A DNA stretch of 64,000 bases from Limnanthes douglasii subsp. nivea (GCA_036936605.1 JAUPFV010000002.1:203073273-203137272), one strand, 5' to 3'. Shown: positions 1 through 11,591, counted from the first letter of the stretch. Program-made: numbers and translations. Notes: generated by a model from the letters alone, not told the origin.

Positions 1-329
1 GCTAAAACCCCCCAGAAATCAGAATTTGTGATTAAAAATAAAAGAAGATAAATATGTTATTTCCTTTATAAAAAAATAACAACATTAAGTTTTTTCTCAA
101 ATATGAACGAAATAACACATTTGATGGGGGAAATAGATTCACCCAAAAAACTTTTGAACTCTATTGATCATGAGCATAATGAAAACTGAAGTTGCCTCAA
201 TCTCTATAGAGACTAAGAAATTATTAAGAGGAACCGTGGAGAGGCAACTTTGCGTAAAAAAACATTAATATATTTGGCAAAATTAGTTTATGTTTTATCG
301 AAATGTGTTAACCTTTTTTGGTCAAATCT

Positions 330-890
330 CGCGTTGTTAAAAATCGGGTTCAGTTTTGTTTTGGTTTTAACGGATCGGACGCTTAAGTTATTCAGTTCGA
401 ATTGGATTTTATCATTAAGTTTTCGATTTTAGTTTTTGAATCCGGATTATATCGTTAAAGTTTTGGTTCGGTTCGTTCTGTTCTGATCCGATCGGATTCA
501 ATACAAAGCAGTTAATCTGATTTCCTTCCGGGCCGGTTTCGGTTAGATTTCGTTTATGTCCGTTTTGGTTCGGTTCGGTTTTAGTCTAGTTTGGTCACTT
601 TAAAATTAAATCTAGTTACAATTTTTTTAAAATTTAAATAAATAATACAAAATTAAATTTTAGAACTTAATCGTTGACTTTGTTTTAAAAAAATTTACCA
701 TTATTTATTAATTTTAGCAATATAATACATAAAAAAAACAAATTAAAAAAACAATAGGTTTGAACGATTTTATCGATTCGGTTCCACATCGGTTTACCAA
801 TTTTATTGGTTCGAATAAAACTCGGTTCTATTTGTTTATTGATTTTATCAATTTAGTTCTGAACTGGTTTTAACGTTTCAATCTCAATTT
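330..890. repeat. Degenerate GGTTCGGTT-rich repeat
   Basis: The stretch is built of variations on CGGTT/GGTTCGG (dense at 440-600, sparser to 870) in otherwise AT-rich DNA. Such motif-rich tracts are common in the subterminal regions of non-autonomous plant DNA transposons, but I see no terminal inverted repeats or target duplication here, so the family is not assigned. The 60-codon open frame inside it begins at a TTG and has no recognisable domain. Confidence 0.4.
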
Positions 891-2150
891 CGATTTTTTA
901 AAATAAAACAACAAATCTAAGTTGTTAAAATTTGATATGATTTTCCGGTCAGATTCCCAACCCGTTAAAAGCATAATCAAGACACACGCACATTCTCTAA
1001 AAACCCTCACCTCTTACCATTTATTGTGTACATGAGGTTATTTTTTCATCATAATAGAACTTATAAGATTTGTGGTTTCCATCCGGACTATCCTTTTAAA
1101 TGTTTAACCTTCAACATATGCCTTCCGTATAACTATTTTGCACGGTTGTCCTACATAATATGCAATTGAAATTTCTATTTATGATTACTAATTACTTTGT
1201 AATTTTCATTAAGGAATTTTTACGGGTACTCTTTGTACTCCTCGATTTTGGACTAGAGAGTATACGCGTCTTCTCATCTTACTCAAATACGTTGCATTTA
1301 AAAATTATAACGGCAACATAAACTAATAAGATAAAAATAAACAATAATGCTTACGGTGAAGGTTATATACAGCCTAAAATTGCATGCTTAGTTTCTAAAA
1401 AATAATAAGGCTGTATACAACTTACAAAATATAGGTTTATAGAATATGATCGAAATTATATTATTTTTAGTATATATATATATATATTAAATGACAAATT
1501 TAGAACACGTATTAAATATATGTATGTATAAATTATTAGTGTATCATGATTGCTTTTCTAAAAAATATTTTAAGATTTAATTAATATTTTATTTTTGTTA
1601 AAAGGAATTCAAAATTATATTCTATAAACTGGATTAATCACTTATAAATATTAATAATAATAAACTTTTAAAAAGTTAATAATTTGCTGTATAAAATATT
1701 ATAACGATACAACATAACTTTTATCTTATTTTTTTATAATTTTAAATATAATTTTTTAAAAAAAGTTTAATATTTTTTCATGGTAGCGAATAACATGTTT
1801 TTTCACGTAAGCAACATGTTGCATCCACTGTAATTTTCTTGTCGTGGTTTTGTCGTTTTTTAATGTGACGGATTGTTTCTCGTCATAACATCACTTATAT
1901 ATCATTTCAACGACATATTTTCAACACTGTGAGCTATGTTTTCATCGTAATGAACTGTCGTTTACAACATTGAACACATGGCTCGTCTTCATGATAATTC
2001 TATTGGAAGTTTTACAATAGCTACATATTTTTATTTTGTCATGGTAAATCATTCGGTTATTGAGCCGGTATTTTATCTTTGTATGAGTGAATTGACTATT
2101 TTGTGTCTCTAATATCCATAATGTATGCTTTCTCCTCCCTATGTTACTCT
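891..2150. other. AT-rich intergenic DNA, no gene seen
   Basis: I see no coding sequence or RNA gene. There is a short TA microsatellite near 1470-1490. Around 1840-1990 there are several GTCG/CGTC-containing words that resemble a block near 61200-61450 and may belong to the 3' end of the neighbouring Copia relic. Confidence 0.4.
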
Positions 2151-2751
2151 TTTAATTATGGGTTATTCACATTTATCTGAAATGATCTCGTAGTCGGTTT
2201 TATGGTATCCTCATTTAATCAATAATTCCAAATATTCCTCGTGTGATTAAATGACATGTCTCATCTCCTCATTGAGACAATTGTTTAGCATAAAAAAATA
2301 TTTTTTAATTTGAATTTTACCTTAGTATAAAATCTGTAAAATTTCATCATGCGTTTTATAGGCATAACGTGAACCAACTATACCATGTGATTAAACTAAC
2401 AATCTCACACGCAAAATGAGATTACTAATATACTTATCTTCAAGTTTCTTAGCATTATTGTGGAAGTTTATTTGTTTGATTCAAGTATTTAACTTAATAT
2501 GTGCTCATTCACTTATGAGAGCTTACAACATTCTCATATTCTTTTATGTACAATTATTACAATGGTTTTATTATCTTTAGAAACACATGTTATATATAGG
2601 CCAAATTAATTTAGAAGTTATATAAACCTATCTTTCCATGATAATGATATCACTTACTACTCATCAAATATGTAACTAAATTTTTATATGATGAACACTT
2701 CACAAATAACTGGTAACTAATCATTGCAAATTTGATTTGTAGATTTTTACT

Positions 2752-3200
2752 TTAATCAAAATGTGTTCCTATTATTTGAAAAATAAATTGATTTAAGAGT
2801 TTTAACATCATCCCTCTTGATGCAAAGTTTACAAATTCTTGATCCAATAGTTTTATAAACGGATGTGTTACGTTCTTATTTAAACGCACGTAGATGACCG
2901 ATCTGATTCTATTTAGAATACATTGTCTAACACACACATGTCTTGTACTTATATGTATAGAATTTATATTTTAGAAATCATTATAGTTTATACCATGTAT
3001 TTTTTTACTATTACAATAAATTTGAATTTCCATTTTCCTATTCGAACTTAATGGTAGTTCCAAAAATAAGTCTTTCAATGATTCAATTTGTCCTTTTTTA
3101 TGGGCAAAACTATGAATTCAGACCCATTAGTTAAATTGTATATAATGTTTGTTTCTTTGATCACCAGGAAACAACTCCACTTGTAAAATTAACCAGCCAC
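2752..3200 (-). pseudogene. Copia RNase H remnant
   Basis: In the minus-strand frames, the segment near 3190-3130 reads as the Copia RNase H core pattern TSG..., SW*SKKQT, with an in-frame stop inside the W-x-SKKQ motif. Downstream, the open stretch 2937-2752 matches the C-terminal pattern of this domain (a YVR/N-V/P-K/L-x-E series followed by SRGMMLKLLN). In Copia elements this domain follows reverse transcriptase and removes the RNA strand during cDNA synthesis. The catalytic residues cannot all be placed because of indels. It cannot make protein. Confidence 0.6.
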
Positions 3201-3439
3201 CCCAACTGATTAATTATCGTTTAACTTGATGATATAAATTGCGTATGCGTATTTCTCAAGTATAATGGGAATATTAAAATAATCAAGTAATTAAGAACTG
3301 TTTTAATAGCATTGTAATGTTTTGTACTTATATTATTAGTATATAGATTTTATTTTACTAAGAATAAATTAAATATCTACACTAGTGAATAAAATCACGT
3401 CCATAGGACTTCATAACATATGTTAATTGAGTCATGGTT

Positions 3440-4130
3440 ATTTCGATATTGTTTGCAAGTTTCAAACTAGGATGATATGTCTTACATTTTTATTTAGTTT
3501 TATATGTTTACATTGATCAATTTTTTTTTCCAGTGTAGTGAGATTAACGTAGGAAGAAACCTCCATTTTTAAAAATAATATTATTCCTAAACTAGTGTAT
3601 AACTCTTCAAATTCTTCCAATCTGAAACTAAAAGCCAAAAACCTTTGTGCATTAATAATATCTCTTATTTCATTACCATATAAGTATATCAACTATGTAT
3701 ATACACACTATGATCATCATGTTATTGTATAACTTAATGTACAAACACGTGTATGTCGTAGCATGTCTGAATTCATTGGATACTATGATAATATCAAACT
3801 TTTTATTTCATTGTTTTCTTTGTATTATGATTTCACAAGACTACATTTTTTTAGAACCGCAAACCATTAGGTTTGCTCAATATAAACCTTCTCATCGAGA
3901 TCTTCATTTAAAATGACGTTATACCATGCATATGATAAACTTATATGTTTTCACTGACCAAATTCAAAAATAAAATCACATACATTTAGTTCTCACAACT
4001 GGAGCATACGTGTCAACAAAACTTATTCATTTTTTCCAAAAGAACTTTGGTTACCATTCTTACCTTAAGAGCTTGTATGGTACCATCAATGTAGCATATA
4101 TTTCAAAATACCCACTTACAACCAATTTTT
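3440..4130 (-). pseudogene. Copia reverse transcriptase remnant
   Basis: Minus-strand fragments give the start of the Copia RT domain near 4130-4090 (GCKWVF), then VRMVTKV, a segment like the Y/C-AP-V-RT motif, and near 3915-3860 a stretch ending in SF.NEDLDEKVYIEQPNG, which is the family's TAFLNG-L-E-x-Y-M-x-Q-P-G region. About 3690-3650 the catalytic box reads CIYIVDILIYGN where the family has YVDDM, so one catalytic aspartate is lost. Stops and frameshifts lie throughout. Clearly Copia by motif order; no function remains. Confidence 0.65.
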
Positions 4131-4420
4131 ATTACACATAAAGTTACATTTTCCAATTTCTAAATGTGATTTGATATTATTGAATTTATTTCATCATTTA
4201 TGAACTCTTTTCAAAATATAAAATCTTTAGATAATATTTTATCTTAATAAGATTTAGAGATGTCTCTTAATGAAACTACTACAAAACAATACATGTGATT
4301 TCTTTACAAATTTATTCCATCCATTAGAAATAAATCATGTAAGAATATACCTCAATGAATCGTAGTCTTTTGACACAACTGGAGAAACAACCTTTTACAA
4401 CCCCGTTATTTAATATGTTG

Positions 4421-6280
4421 TTACTCGATTAGCAATAGTGATGAGTTAGTAATAAATTTGTAGTGAGGTCTATTTTGATCCATAAATTAAATTTAGATTG
4501 ATTATTACAATAGATTTGTAACAGATCATATGTAATAGTTCGTTACAAAATGTTCCCTGTTGCAACGGATTATCAACAACTGAATTATAGTTTCATTTTC
4601 GTCTTTTTCATCTATTTGTTTTTCACTTTCTATATTTTTCTAATACATTTTACTTCTTTGTTTCTATTATATTTTCATTTACAATTTTTTGTCTTCTATT
4701 TAGTACAAATCCCAATTCTTAAATAATAGAGTCTCTCAATGTCTTTCTCCCACAACATTAATACACATACCATTGCATGAAGTCTGCGATTTCATGCAAA
4801 ATCGGATGTTGTCTTATTTTGGAATCACGTGAGTTCTGATAAGAGACAATGGTTTCCAGTTATAAAACTCAGTTCTGACCACCTTTTGCAGAAGGTACGG
4901 GGTCTAGCAACATTTCTCCATGCCATACTACCCATTGGAAAATGCTCGTGACAAACCACATTATCCTGGTTAACATAAAAAAGAAGCTCGAAAGTGCAAA
5001 ACAAAGATGTCATGATAAGCTTGCCGAGATACTCTAGGCATAGCGGGCGATCCCATGATCGGTAAGCGGCAAAACCCCATTCTCCTTGATGTATGACATG
5101 GAGGCGATGTCTAAACTTAGATCATTATCCCCAACCATCGGATTGCATAATATTCAGACACCTCGAACACGGAAGGACGCCAAGTACATGTTGACCTAAC
5201 CGAAGAACGCAAAGAGTAGGACGGGCATAGTCAGAACATTAGAAAAAAACTGATGGGAAGTTGTCTCGACTTGAAAATTAGACTAAATACCATCCAAACG
5301 AGCAATTTGGCCATAAAATAATATTTCAAAATGCAAGGACAAACATACCCGTGAACTGGACTCCACCTAAGATGCCCCCAACCGACCAACTTTAAACGGC
5401 TACATAGCAAGCCACATAAAATATTCTACGGTTCGATATATATATGTTTGATTGATTTATTTATGTTGTATATTGTGAAGTATACATTTATCATTTTACC
5501 ATGCATAATAATTTCTATTATTATCCCCCGTTGATGTGGTACTCATGATTCAAAAAGTAAAAATATTAAACTAAATGGTTTGTTGTATTAAAATTTGATT
5601 GGTAGATCAAAATCCATATTTTAAAAGGTTGTACATGATAGAAAATAAGCCAGAAAACTAGAAGCATTCTCTTACGAGATATTTTCACAACTTTTATGGT
5701 TTACTTTTAAATTTTTTGACTTTGATATGTAAATGTTATGGTTAGGTGGTTTACTTGTTATAAAGATATTTGTTCTTTTTTGGTAGGTTTATTGTTTTTA
5801 TTTTAGATTATTTAAAGTTTATCTTATATTATGTTCGAGATGTTTCTCTATTTCCTTTTGTCATTTTTTGACAAATCCAGTTTTTATTATTAATTTTCTT
5901 TTTTCTCCTTGATTGTATACCTCAATACAAACATAAGATATTGAAAGTCTTTTGGTACCACACTCTCTATTACAGAATGGATTACGCTTTCTAATGTACC
6001 AGAACTTTCTCTGATCTAGGTTTTGAACGACAAACTATTTGTGCCCTCAGACACAGAAGTCCCGTGCAAAGAGGAGTTGAGGTAAACCAAAATTATATTA
6101 AAGGGATCAAACATCATGTTGAGATTTAATATTTCTGGAAATATATTGAAAATGTTGAAGAAGGGTGAGAATGTTGAAGAGAAGGTAGAGTCGGTTGCTG
6201 TGGAAAGATGCGTCAATCTAGGGTTTGAAATATCTACAAAGGAATTGGGAGAAGAAAAAGTTAACTGAGACTTTATGTGT
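4421..6280. other. Intergenic DNA with an unassigned GC-richer block (4790-5400)
   Basis: No gene is recognised. From 4790 to 5400 the base composition rises well above the surroundings and short frames appear on both strands, but none shows a domain I can name, and the 62-codon minus-strand frame at 4825-5013 has no known motif. The remainder is AT-rich. The block may be a fragment of an element or gene that I cannot identify. Confidence 0.3.
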
Positions 6281-6287
6281 TGGATCA

Positions 6288-6294
6288 TTATATA
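6288..6294 (-). promoter_or_regulatory. Possible minus-strand TATA box
   Basis: On the minus strand the word TATATAA is followed within about 70 bp by a pyrimidine- and AAACCCTA-bearing leader (near 6230-6150), a combination typical of plant promoters and 5' leaders. No convincing protein follows: the open frame ends at 6016 and has no recognised domain. This could be an LTR promoter remnant or chance. Confidence 0.25.
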
Positions 6295-6593
6295 GATCGG
6301 AAAAACACATAAGCAATGGTTGGCCTTAAGCCCAAACATCAACATTAATATCTAACAAGTTGGACTATATCTCCAAGTCCAATACTAATGTAAATAAACA
6401 ACAAGATAATAAAATGTGTAATTAATTATTATAATTGTGTGTAACAAAATTCTGTTACATGAAAGAGAATTCTAAATGTGTATAAAATGAAATGTAACAA
6501 CATGTAAAAGGGTAAGTGTTTTACAATAAAAAAATTACATCGAGTTTTCTTCTCTTTCTCTCAACTTTAACTTATTATGAGAGCACTCCTCCA

Positions 6594-7664
6594 ATGGCTG
6601 GGACAGATTCTCCTTCGTTCAGATCAGAATTAGCTGATCGTGTTGCTTTTTCAATGGATAACTTGCTAACAAACAAAAACAATCACATGAATCAGATAAG
6701 TACGTTTAAGAGCCTCAGATTAGACATGAATAATTTTATTTTGTGGAAGACTATGATGTTGCCTATCATAAGAGGCAACAAGCTGTAAGGTTTCATAAAT
6801 GGTAAAAACCATGTCCTCCTAAGCTATTTAGTGGTTTAGATGGTTTGTTGGTTGAAAATGTCGAGTATGACAATTGGATTGCAAATGACCAATTATTGCT
6901 AGGTTGGTTGTATAGCACCATGAGTGCTGAAGTCGCATCCCAAGTAATTGAGGAAGAAACCTCCAAAGGTTTGTGGGATGCTTTTGTCAGGTTATATGGC
7001 TCTCAAACAAATTCGAAAGTAACCTTCTTCAAGGCTTATTTGCAAAAGACTAGGAACAGGAGTTCCTCAATGGAGGACTACCTAGCCAAAATGAAACACA
7101 TTGGTGATAGTTTAGCTCTAGTAGGTTCCCCTATTTCTTTAGATGATTTAGTTTCTCAATTGTTAGCTGGAATTGACACTGAGTATACACCTACTGTTGT
7201 GAATTTAGCTCACAAGAAAGTAAAAAATTTGGCTTGATCTACAAGCCACACTCCTGACCGTTGAGAACAGACTTGACGAACTAGGTAAAATACAGATCTC
7301 TATGGCTAACATGAATCTTGCTGTTGTTAACAAGCGATAAGCTAAATCTACTGGGAATAACAACTAGAGTTCTAGTTCAAGGAATGGGAACAGAGGTTAA
7401 GAGAGAAACTTCAGAGGAAGGTACTCCCCGAACTACTCTAATAACTATAGGGGAAGGAGTTCTTTTGGAGGTAGAGGAGGCAGGTTCAATTACTCTAATA
7501 ATAAGCCTACATGTCAAGTCTGTAAAAAAAAATTGGACATGGTGCTGCTTACTGTTATTTTAGAGACAATCCTAATGTGATGGGCCAGGTACCATCTGAT
7601 CAACAAAGAAGTGATCAAGATTAGAGTGTGATGACTGTGTCACAAGACAATGATTCATATAAGT
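6594..7664 (+). pseudogene. Broken Ty1/copia gag (capsid plus zinc knuckle)
   Basis: The first ATG is at 6594. The product shows the Copia gag (UBN2-type) pattern: a start with an NF-x-W motif (NNFILWKTMM), then after a stop near 6786 and a frameshift near 6820 the capsid core (W-x-x-D-x-LLLGW, WDAFVRLYGSQ, LYLQKTRNRSSSMEDYL-like, LLAGI-x-x-EYTP). After another shift near 7230 the leucine-rich stretch and an RG-rich linker follow, ending in a CCHC knuckle near 7510-7552 (C-QV-C, GH, C) that needs one more frame change in an A-run. No protease, integrase or RT follows and no LTR pair was found, so it is a truncated relic. In intact elements Gag packages the element RNA in cytoplasmic particles. 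Confidence 0.75.
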
Positions 7665-8318
7665 AACTAATGTGAGACTGACCATGAGTAGACCAATATA
7701 TACAACGGAGTCTAACCCTTGGACATGTATACAACTGTACAAACTATTTTTTATTATCTATATACGTGGGTTTAAAATTTAAGCTAGTTATTATAAAACC
7801 GAGTTTGTCTTTACTGGTTGTGATGTGGTGTGAAGACCTTTGTACTTTACATGTTTTAGTGAACTGGATAAAATAGTTATCAATTGCTAGATATCCTTGC
7901 TATGTAAAACATCATGTTAGTTGGAAGCCATAGAACTTGATATTGCCATATTATAATTAATTCCCTTCTTATTTATTTTTGTTGATAAAGGTGGAAAACA
8001 ATTTTTTCCTCTTATTGTCGTTATGTAGATAGAAGCTTTGTTGGAACAAAGACTGCGTGAGATGCAAGAGAAAGAAACAAGACACATGTATCAAGGGTCC
8101 CCATAAATGCTATTATATAAGTTAATGAAAATCAATAAAAGAAAAATATTTTATGTACTCTATTGGTCCCCATATGGTTAGTAGCTGCTCAACTTGGCGG
8201 TTAGTAAAGAGGCATCAACTAACGTCATAACCTATTCAGTTTATTTAGGTTTATTTCTTACATATAGAATTTTTTTATTTCATTTGCCATGGTTAAGTTT
8301 TACAGGTTTTCATTGCAG
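7665..8318. other. No gene recognised between gag relic and pol-delta-like exon
   Basis: The region is AT-rich. A short open stretch near 8030-8100 could encode a charged helix but has no recognisable family. It may contain intron sequence of the polymerase-like fragment that follows, but I cannot place an exon in it. Confidence 0.3.
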
Positions 8319-8390
8319 GATTTTATTCGCGAAATAGATCCTGATATCATAAGTGGATATAACATCTTCAAGTTGATTTGCCATATGATA
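8319..8390 (+). pseudogene. DNA polymerase delta catalytic subunit-like exon (exonuclease domain)
   Basis: A 3' splice site (TTGCAG) ends at 8318 and the next bases translate as DFIREIDPDIISGYNI, which I recognise as the segment of the 3'-5' exonuclease domain of B-family polymerase delta (F-IR-DPD-I-GYNI). A further match to the family's K-F-D-L-P-Y motif is visible, but only after two small deletions near 8354 and 8371 that break the frame. In a working enzyme this domain proofreads during nuclear DNA replication. The matching next exon lies at 12553, beyond the TRIM array. With the frame broken and no other exons seen, I call it a pseudogene fragment. Confidence 0.7.
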
Positions 8391-8645
8391 CAGAACAAGG
8401 GAAAACAAAGAAGTGTCAATAAAAGGTTCCCTAAATATAGAAGATAAATGAGGTTATCGCTCTCGAAACCAGAAAGGCAAGGTGAGAACGACGAGTGAGA
8501 TATCTACTATAATACAATCAATGTTGGTTTTTTCTATATCATCGATATTATTGTCTTTATTAATTGTCTCAAGATCGCTTTAAGCTATATTTATTGTAAT
8601 TAGTTCAATCTTCTAAAAATGTTATCCAAGTTAAGCACAGTGAAA

Positions 8646-9027
8646 TGATGTAGCCCAGAAAGTCTAAACAAAAGCTTTTTTAATATTATTTTAGTCAAAT
8701 ATCTTATGTATTTAAATCAAATCTAATTATATTAAGATTTTATTTTAGAACATTTATTTTATTTATTTTATTCTAATTTAGGGTTTTGAGAAGCTCTTAT
8801 ATAAAGATTTATATGCTTTAAGTTATTTTAAGTTTTTGGAATAATATATTTTTTATATCTGAAAATATAAAGCCTTGCCTTAAGTTATTTTAAGTTTTTA
8901 GAATAATAAATTTTTTATATTTGAAAATTTCAATCTTTGTTACCCTTAGATTAGGGTTTCATCATGTTACCTTTGAATTAGGGTTTCATCTATCGTTGCT
9001 TCTTCTTTAATTTCCGTCGCGCCATCA
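8646..9027 (+). repeat. TRIM LTR 1
   Basis: 382 bp. It is longer than the other copies because a segment of about 70 bp (CTTAAGTTATTTTAAGTTTTT...TTTGAAAAT) is duplicated within it. It is preceded by the TGAAA target duplication and followed by an intact primer-binding site. Confidence 0.85.
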
Positions 9028-9536
9028 GTTTGGTATCAGAGCCTCAGTTTCTGCTATGGGGAAGCATGTTTCTAAAACCTGTCTATTCTGATTCAAGGTT
9101 TAAAGAGGAGAACAACACACGATCATGAAGATCAGGAAAATCGTTTGAGTATGAGGGGCATACCAACCGTTTCAATGACGATCGTATTGATTGGTTACTG
9201 AATGAGTTTAAATTGGCTACCAATCATCGAATTAAGGTAAAAATTGCTTATCGAGTCATAATATGAAAAAGATTTCAAAACCATATTTTTTTCATCAACT
9301 GGATATGGAGATGTTGTCTTCAGGCTATGGAAAGGTTTTTGAAATTATTTTTTTCATCAACCGGATGGCTTCAATGTGACTTCGAATAAGGAACATTCGA
9401 GAATAATTTATCTTATTCTGTTAAGGTCAACAATTATAATTCCCAATGTAATGATTGAATAAAATAAAATAAATAATTTGGGTTCTTGATGGTGATGGTA
9501 CTGTGAATTTGAGGACGAATTTTCAACATGAGAGGA
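9028..9536 (+). other. TRIM internal region 1
   Basis: It contains the primer-binding site, a frame-broken version of the short gag-like reading frame seen better in units 2 and 3, and at its 3' end the GAGGACGAATTTTCAACATG segment just before LTR2. In full gypsy elements a similar segment encodes the last residues of pol and the polypurine tract. No complete protein can be made. Confidence 0.75.
9031..9042 (+). promoter_or_regulatory. Primer-binding site, initiator tRNA-Met type
   Basis: TGGTATCAGAGC lies three bases after the end of LTR1 and is the standard plant retrotransposon primer-binding word. The equivalent after LTR2 (9849-9860) has one change (TGGTATAAGAGC). After LTR3 the word is missing through a small deletion at the LTR/internal junction (about 10666). 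Confidence 0.85.
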
Positions 9537-9845
9537 TGATGTAGCCCAGAAAGTCCAAACAAAACCTTTTTAATTTAATTTAATTTTATTCAAATATCTT
9601 ATGTATTTAAATCAAATCTAATTATATTAAGATTTGATTTGATTTGATTTTAGAATATTTATTTTATTTCCTTTTATTCTAATTTAGGATTTTGAGAAGC
9701 TCTTATTTTAAGTTTTTGAAATAATATATTTTTTATATCTGAAAATTTCAATCTTTGTTACCCTTAGATTAGGGTTTCATCATGTTACCCTTGAATTAGG
9801 GTTTCATCTATCGTTGCTTCTTCTTCAATTTCCGCCGCGCCATCA
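9537..9845 (+). repeat. TRIM LTR 2
   Basis: 309 bp, starting TGATGTAGCCC and ending CATCA. It lacks the internal duplication found in LTR1. Confidence 0.85.
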
Positions 9846-10365
9846 GTTTGGTATAAGAGCCTCAGTTCCCGCTATGGGGAAGCATGTTTCTAAAGCCTCA
9901 CTATTCTGATTCAAGGTTTAAAGAGGAGAACAACACCCATGGTCATGAAGATCGGGAAGATCGTTTGAGTATCAGGGGGCATACCAACCGTTTCAATAAC
10001 GATCGTATTGACTGGTTACTGAAGGAGTTTAAATTGGATACCAATCGTCAAATTAAGGTAAAAATTGCTTATTGAGATGCTGTCTCATGCTATGAAAAAG
10101 TTTTCAAAACCATATTTTTTCATCAACTGGACATGGGATGTTGTCTTCAGGCTATGAAAAGGTTTTTGAATTTTTTTTTCATCAACCGGATGGCTTCAAT
10201 GTGACTTTGAATAAGGAACACTCAAGAAAAATTTATCTTATTCCGATAAGGTCAATAATTATAATTCTCAATGTAACGATTGAATAAAATAAAATAAATA
10301 ATTTGGATTCTTGATGGTGATGGTGCTGTGAATTTGAGGACGAATTATTGTTAACCATGAGAGGA
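9846..10365 (+). pseudogene. TRIM internal region 2 with gag-like fragment
   Basis: The frame from 9884 to 10075 encodes 63 residues with the pattern EENNTHGHEDREDRLS...TNRFNNDRIDWLLKEFKL, a charged N-terminal piece of what looks like a gypsy gag, then stops. The same segment recurs in units 1 and 3. The 3' part has the polypurine-like end (GAGGATGATG). I do not recognise a complete domain; gag origin is inferred from its position after the primer-binding site. Confidence 0.55.
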
Positions 10366-10666
10366 TGATGTAGCCCAGAAAGTCCAAACAAAAGCCTTTT
10401 TAATTTTATTTTATTTTATTCAAATATCTTATGTATTTAAATCAAATCTAATTATATTAAGATTTGATTTGATTTTACAATATTTATATAATTTCTTGTA
10501 CTCTAATTTAGAGTTTTGAGAAGCTCTTATATAAAACCTCATATGCCTTAAGTTATTTTAAGTTTTTGAAATAATATATTTTTTATATCTGAAAATTTCA
10601 AAATTTGTTACCCTTAGATTAGGGTTTCATCTATAGTTGCTTCTTCTTCAATTTCCGTCGCGCCAT
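10366..10666 (+). repeat. TRIM LTR 3 (3' end deleted)
   Basis: About 301 bp. It lacks one of two similar GTTACCCTT...AGGGTTTCAT segments present in LTR2, and its last bases together with the primer-binding site are deleted, so CGCCAT runs directly into GCCTCAG. Confidence 0.8.
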
Positions 10667-11239
10667 GCCTCAGTTCCTGCTATGTGGAAGCATGTTTCTA
10701 AAGTCTGACTATTCTGATTCAAGCTTTAAAGAGGAGAACAACACACATGGTCATGAAGATCGGGAAGATCGTTTGAATATCAGAGGGCATACCAACCGTT
10801 TCAATGACGATCGTATTGACTGCTTAGTGAAGGAGTTTAAATTGGCTACCAATCGTCGAATTACGGTAAAAATTGCTTATCGAGATGTTGTCTCATGCTA
10901 TGAAAACGTTTTCAAAATCATCTTTTTTCATCAACTGGACATGGGGATGTTGTCTTCAGGCTATGAAAAGGTTTTCGAAATTATTTTTTTCATCAACGAG
11001 ATGGCTTCAATGTGACTTCGAATAAGGAACACTCGAGAAGAATTTATCTTATTCCGATAAGGTCAACAATTATAATTCCCAATGTAACGATTGAATAAAA
11101 TAAAATAAAATAAATAATTTGGATTCTTGATGGTGATAGCAGCAATGTTTTTAAGTTATGATATTACAATGATTACACAGTCGCAACATTGAGGTGATGC
11201 TATGAATTTGAGGACGAATTCTTGTCAACCATGAGAAGA
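10667..11239 (+). pseudogene. TRIM internal region 3 with gag-like fragment
   Basis: A frame open to 11015 (116 codons from the ATG at 10665) contains the same gag-like segment as unit 2 and runs on through ENVFKIIFFHQLDMG and a near repeat of it (EKVFEIIFFINEM), which suggests an internal duplication. An extra segment of about 60 bp near 11137-11195 is absent from the other units. The 3' end again carries GAGGACGAATTC and a polypurine tract before LTR4. Confidence 0.55.
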
Positions 11240-11586
11240 TGATGTAGCCCAGAAAGTCCAAACAAAAGCCTTTTTAATTTAATTTAATTTTATGATATTA
11301 ATTTTATTTTATTCAAATATCATATGTATTTAAATCAAATCTAATTTTATTAAGATTTTATTTTATTTTATTTTATTTTAGAATTTTTATTTTATTTCCT
11401 TGTATTCTAATTTAGGGTTTTGAGAAGCTCTAGAGCTTAAGTTATTTTATGTTTTTGGAATAATATATTTTTTATATCTGAAAATTTCAATCTTTTTGTT
11501 ACCTTTAATTTAGGGTTTCATCATGTTACCCTTAAATTAAAGTTTCATCTATCGTTGCTTCTTCTTCAATTTCCACCGCGCCATCA
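11240..11586 (+). repeat. TRIM LTR 4 (outer right LTR)
   Basis: 347 bp, ending GCGCCATCA and followed directly by the second copy of the TGAAA target duplication (11587-11591). It is expanded by ATTTT/TTTTA repeats near 11340-11400. Confidence 0.85.
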
Positions 11587-11591
11587 TGAAA

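Larger units (their letters stand above)
2150..4420 (-). mobile_element. Decayed Ty1/copia pol relic (RT, RNase H, 3' region)
   Basis: Read on the minus strand, this region carries in order a Copia reverse transcriptase (about 4130-3440), an RNase H (about 3200-2752) and a 3' flank (2750-2150). Every frame is broken many times. No LTRs, gag or integrase were recognised. The 3' flank around 2215-2400 resembles 61620-61830 word for word in places (for example the block around ATTAAATGACAT...CTCCTCA), so this relic and the one at the right edge of the window are probably the same family in the same orientation. It is an old, immobile remnant. Confidence 0.65.
8646..11586 (+). mobile_element. Tandem TRIM-type LTR element array (4 LTRs, 3 internal regions)
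   Basis: Four LTR copies alternate with three short internal regions. Each LTR starts TGATGTAGCCC and the outer ones end GCGCCATCA (5-bp inverted TGATG/CATCA). The whole array has one 5-bp target duplication, TGAAA, at 8641-8645 and 11587-11591. A primer-binding site of the plant initiator-tRNA-Met type follows LTR1. The internal regions (509-573 bp) keep only a short gag-like start and a pol-end/polypurine segment (GAGGACGAATT...AGAGGATGATG), a layout known for Ty3/gypsy ends and for TRIMs. No RT or integrase is present, so mobility would depend on a partner element. It lies between two polymerase-delta-like exons. Confidence 0.85.

Noticed and set aside
8030..8110. Possible further exon (charged helix) before the polymerase-like exon
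   Set aside because: It does not match the polymerase delta segment expected just upstream, and I cannot name another family.
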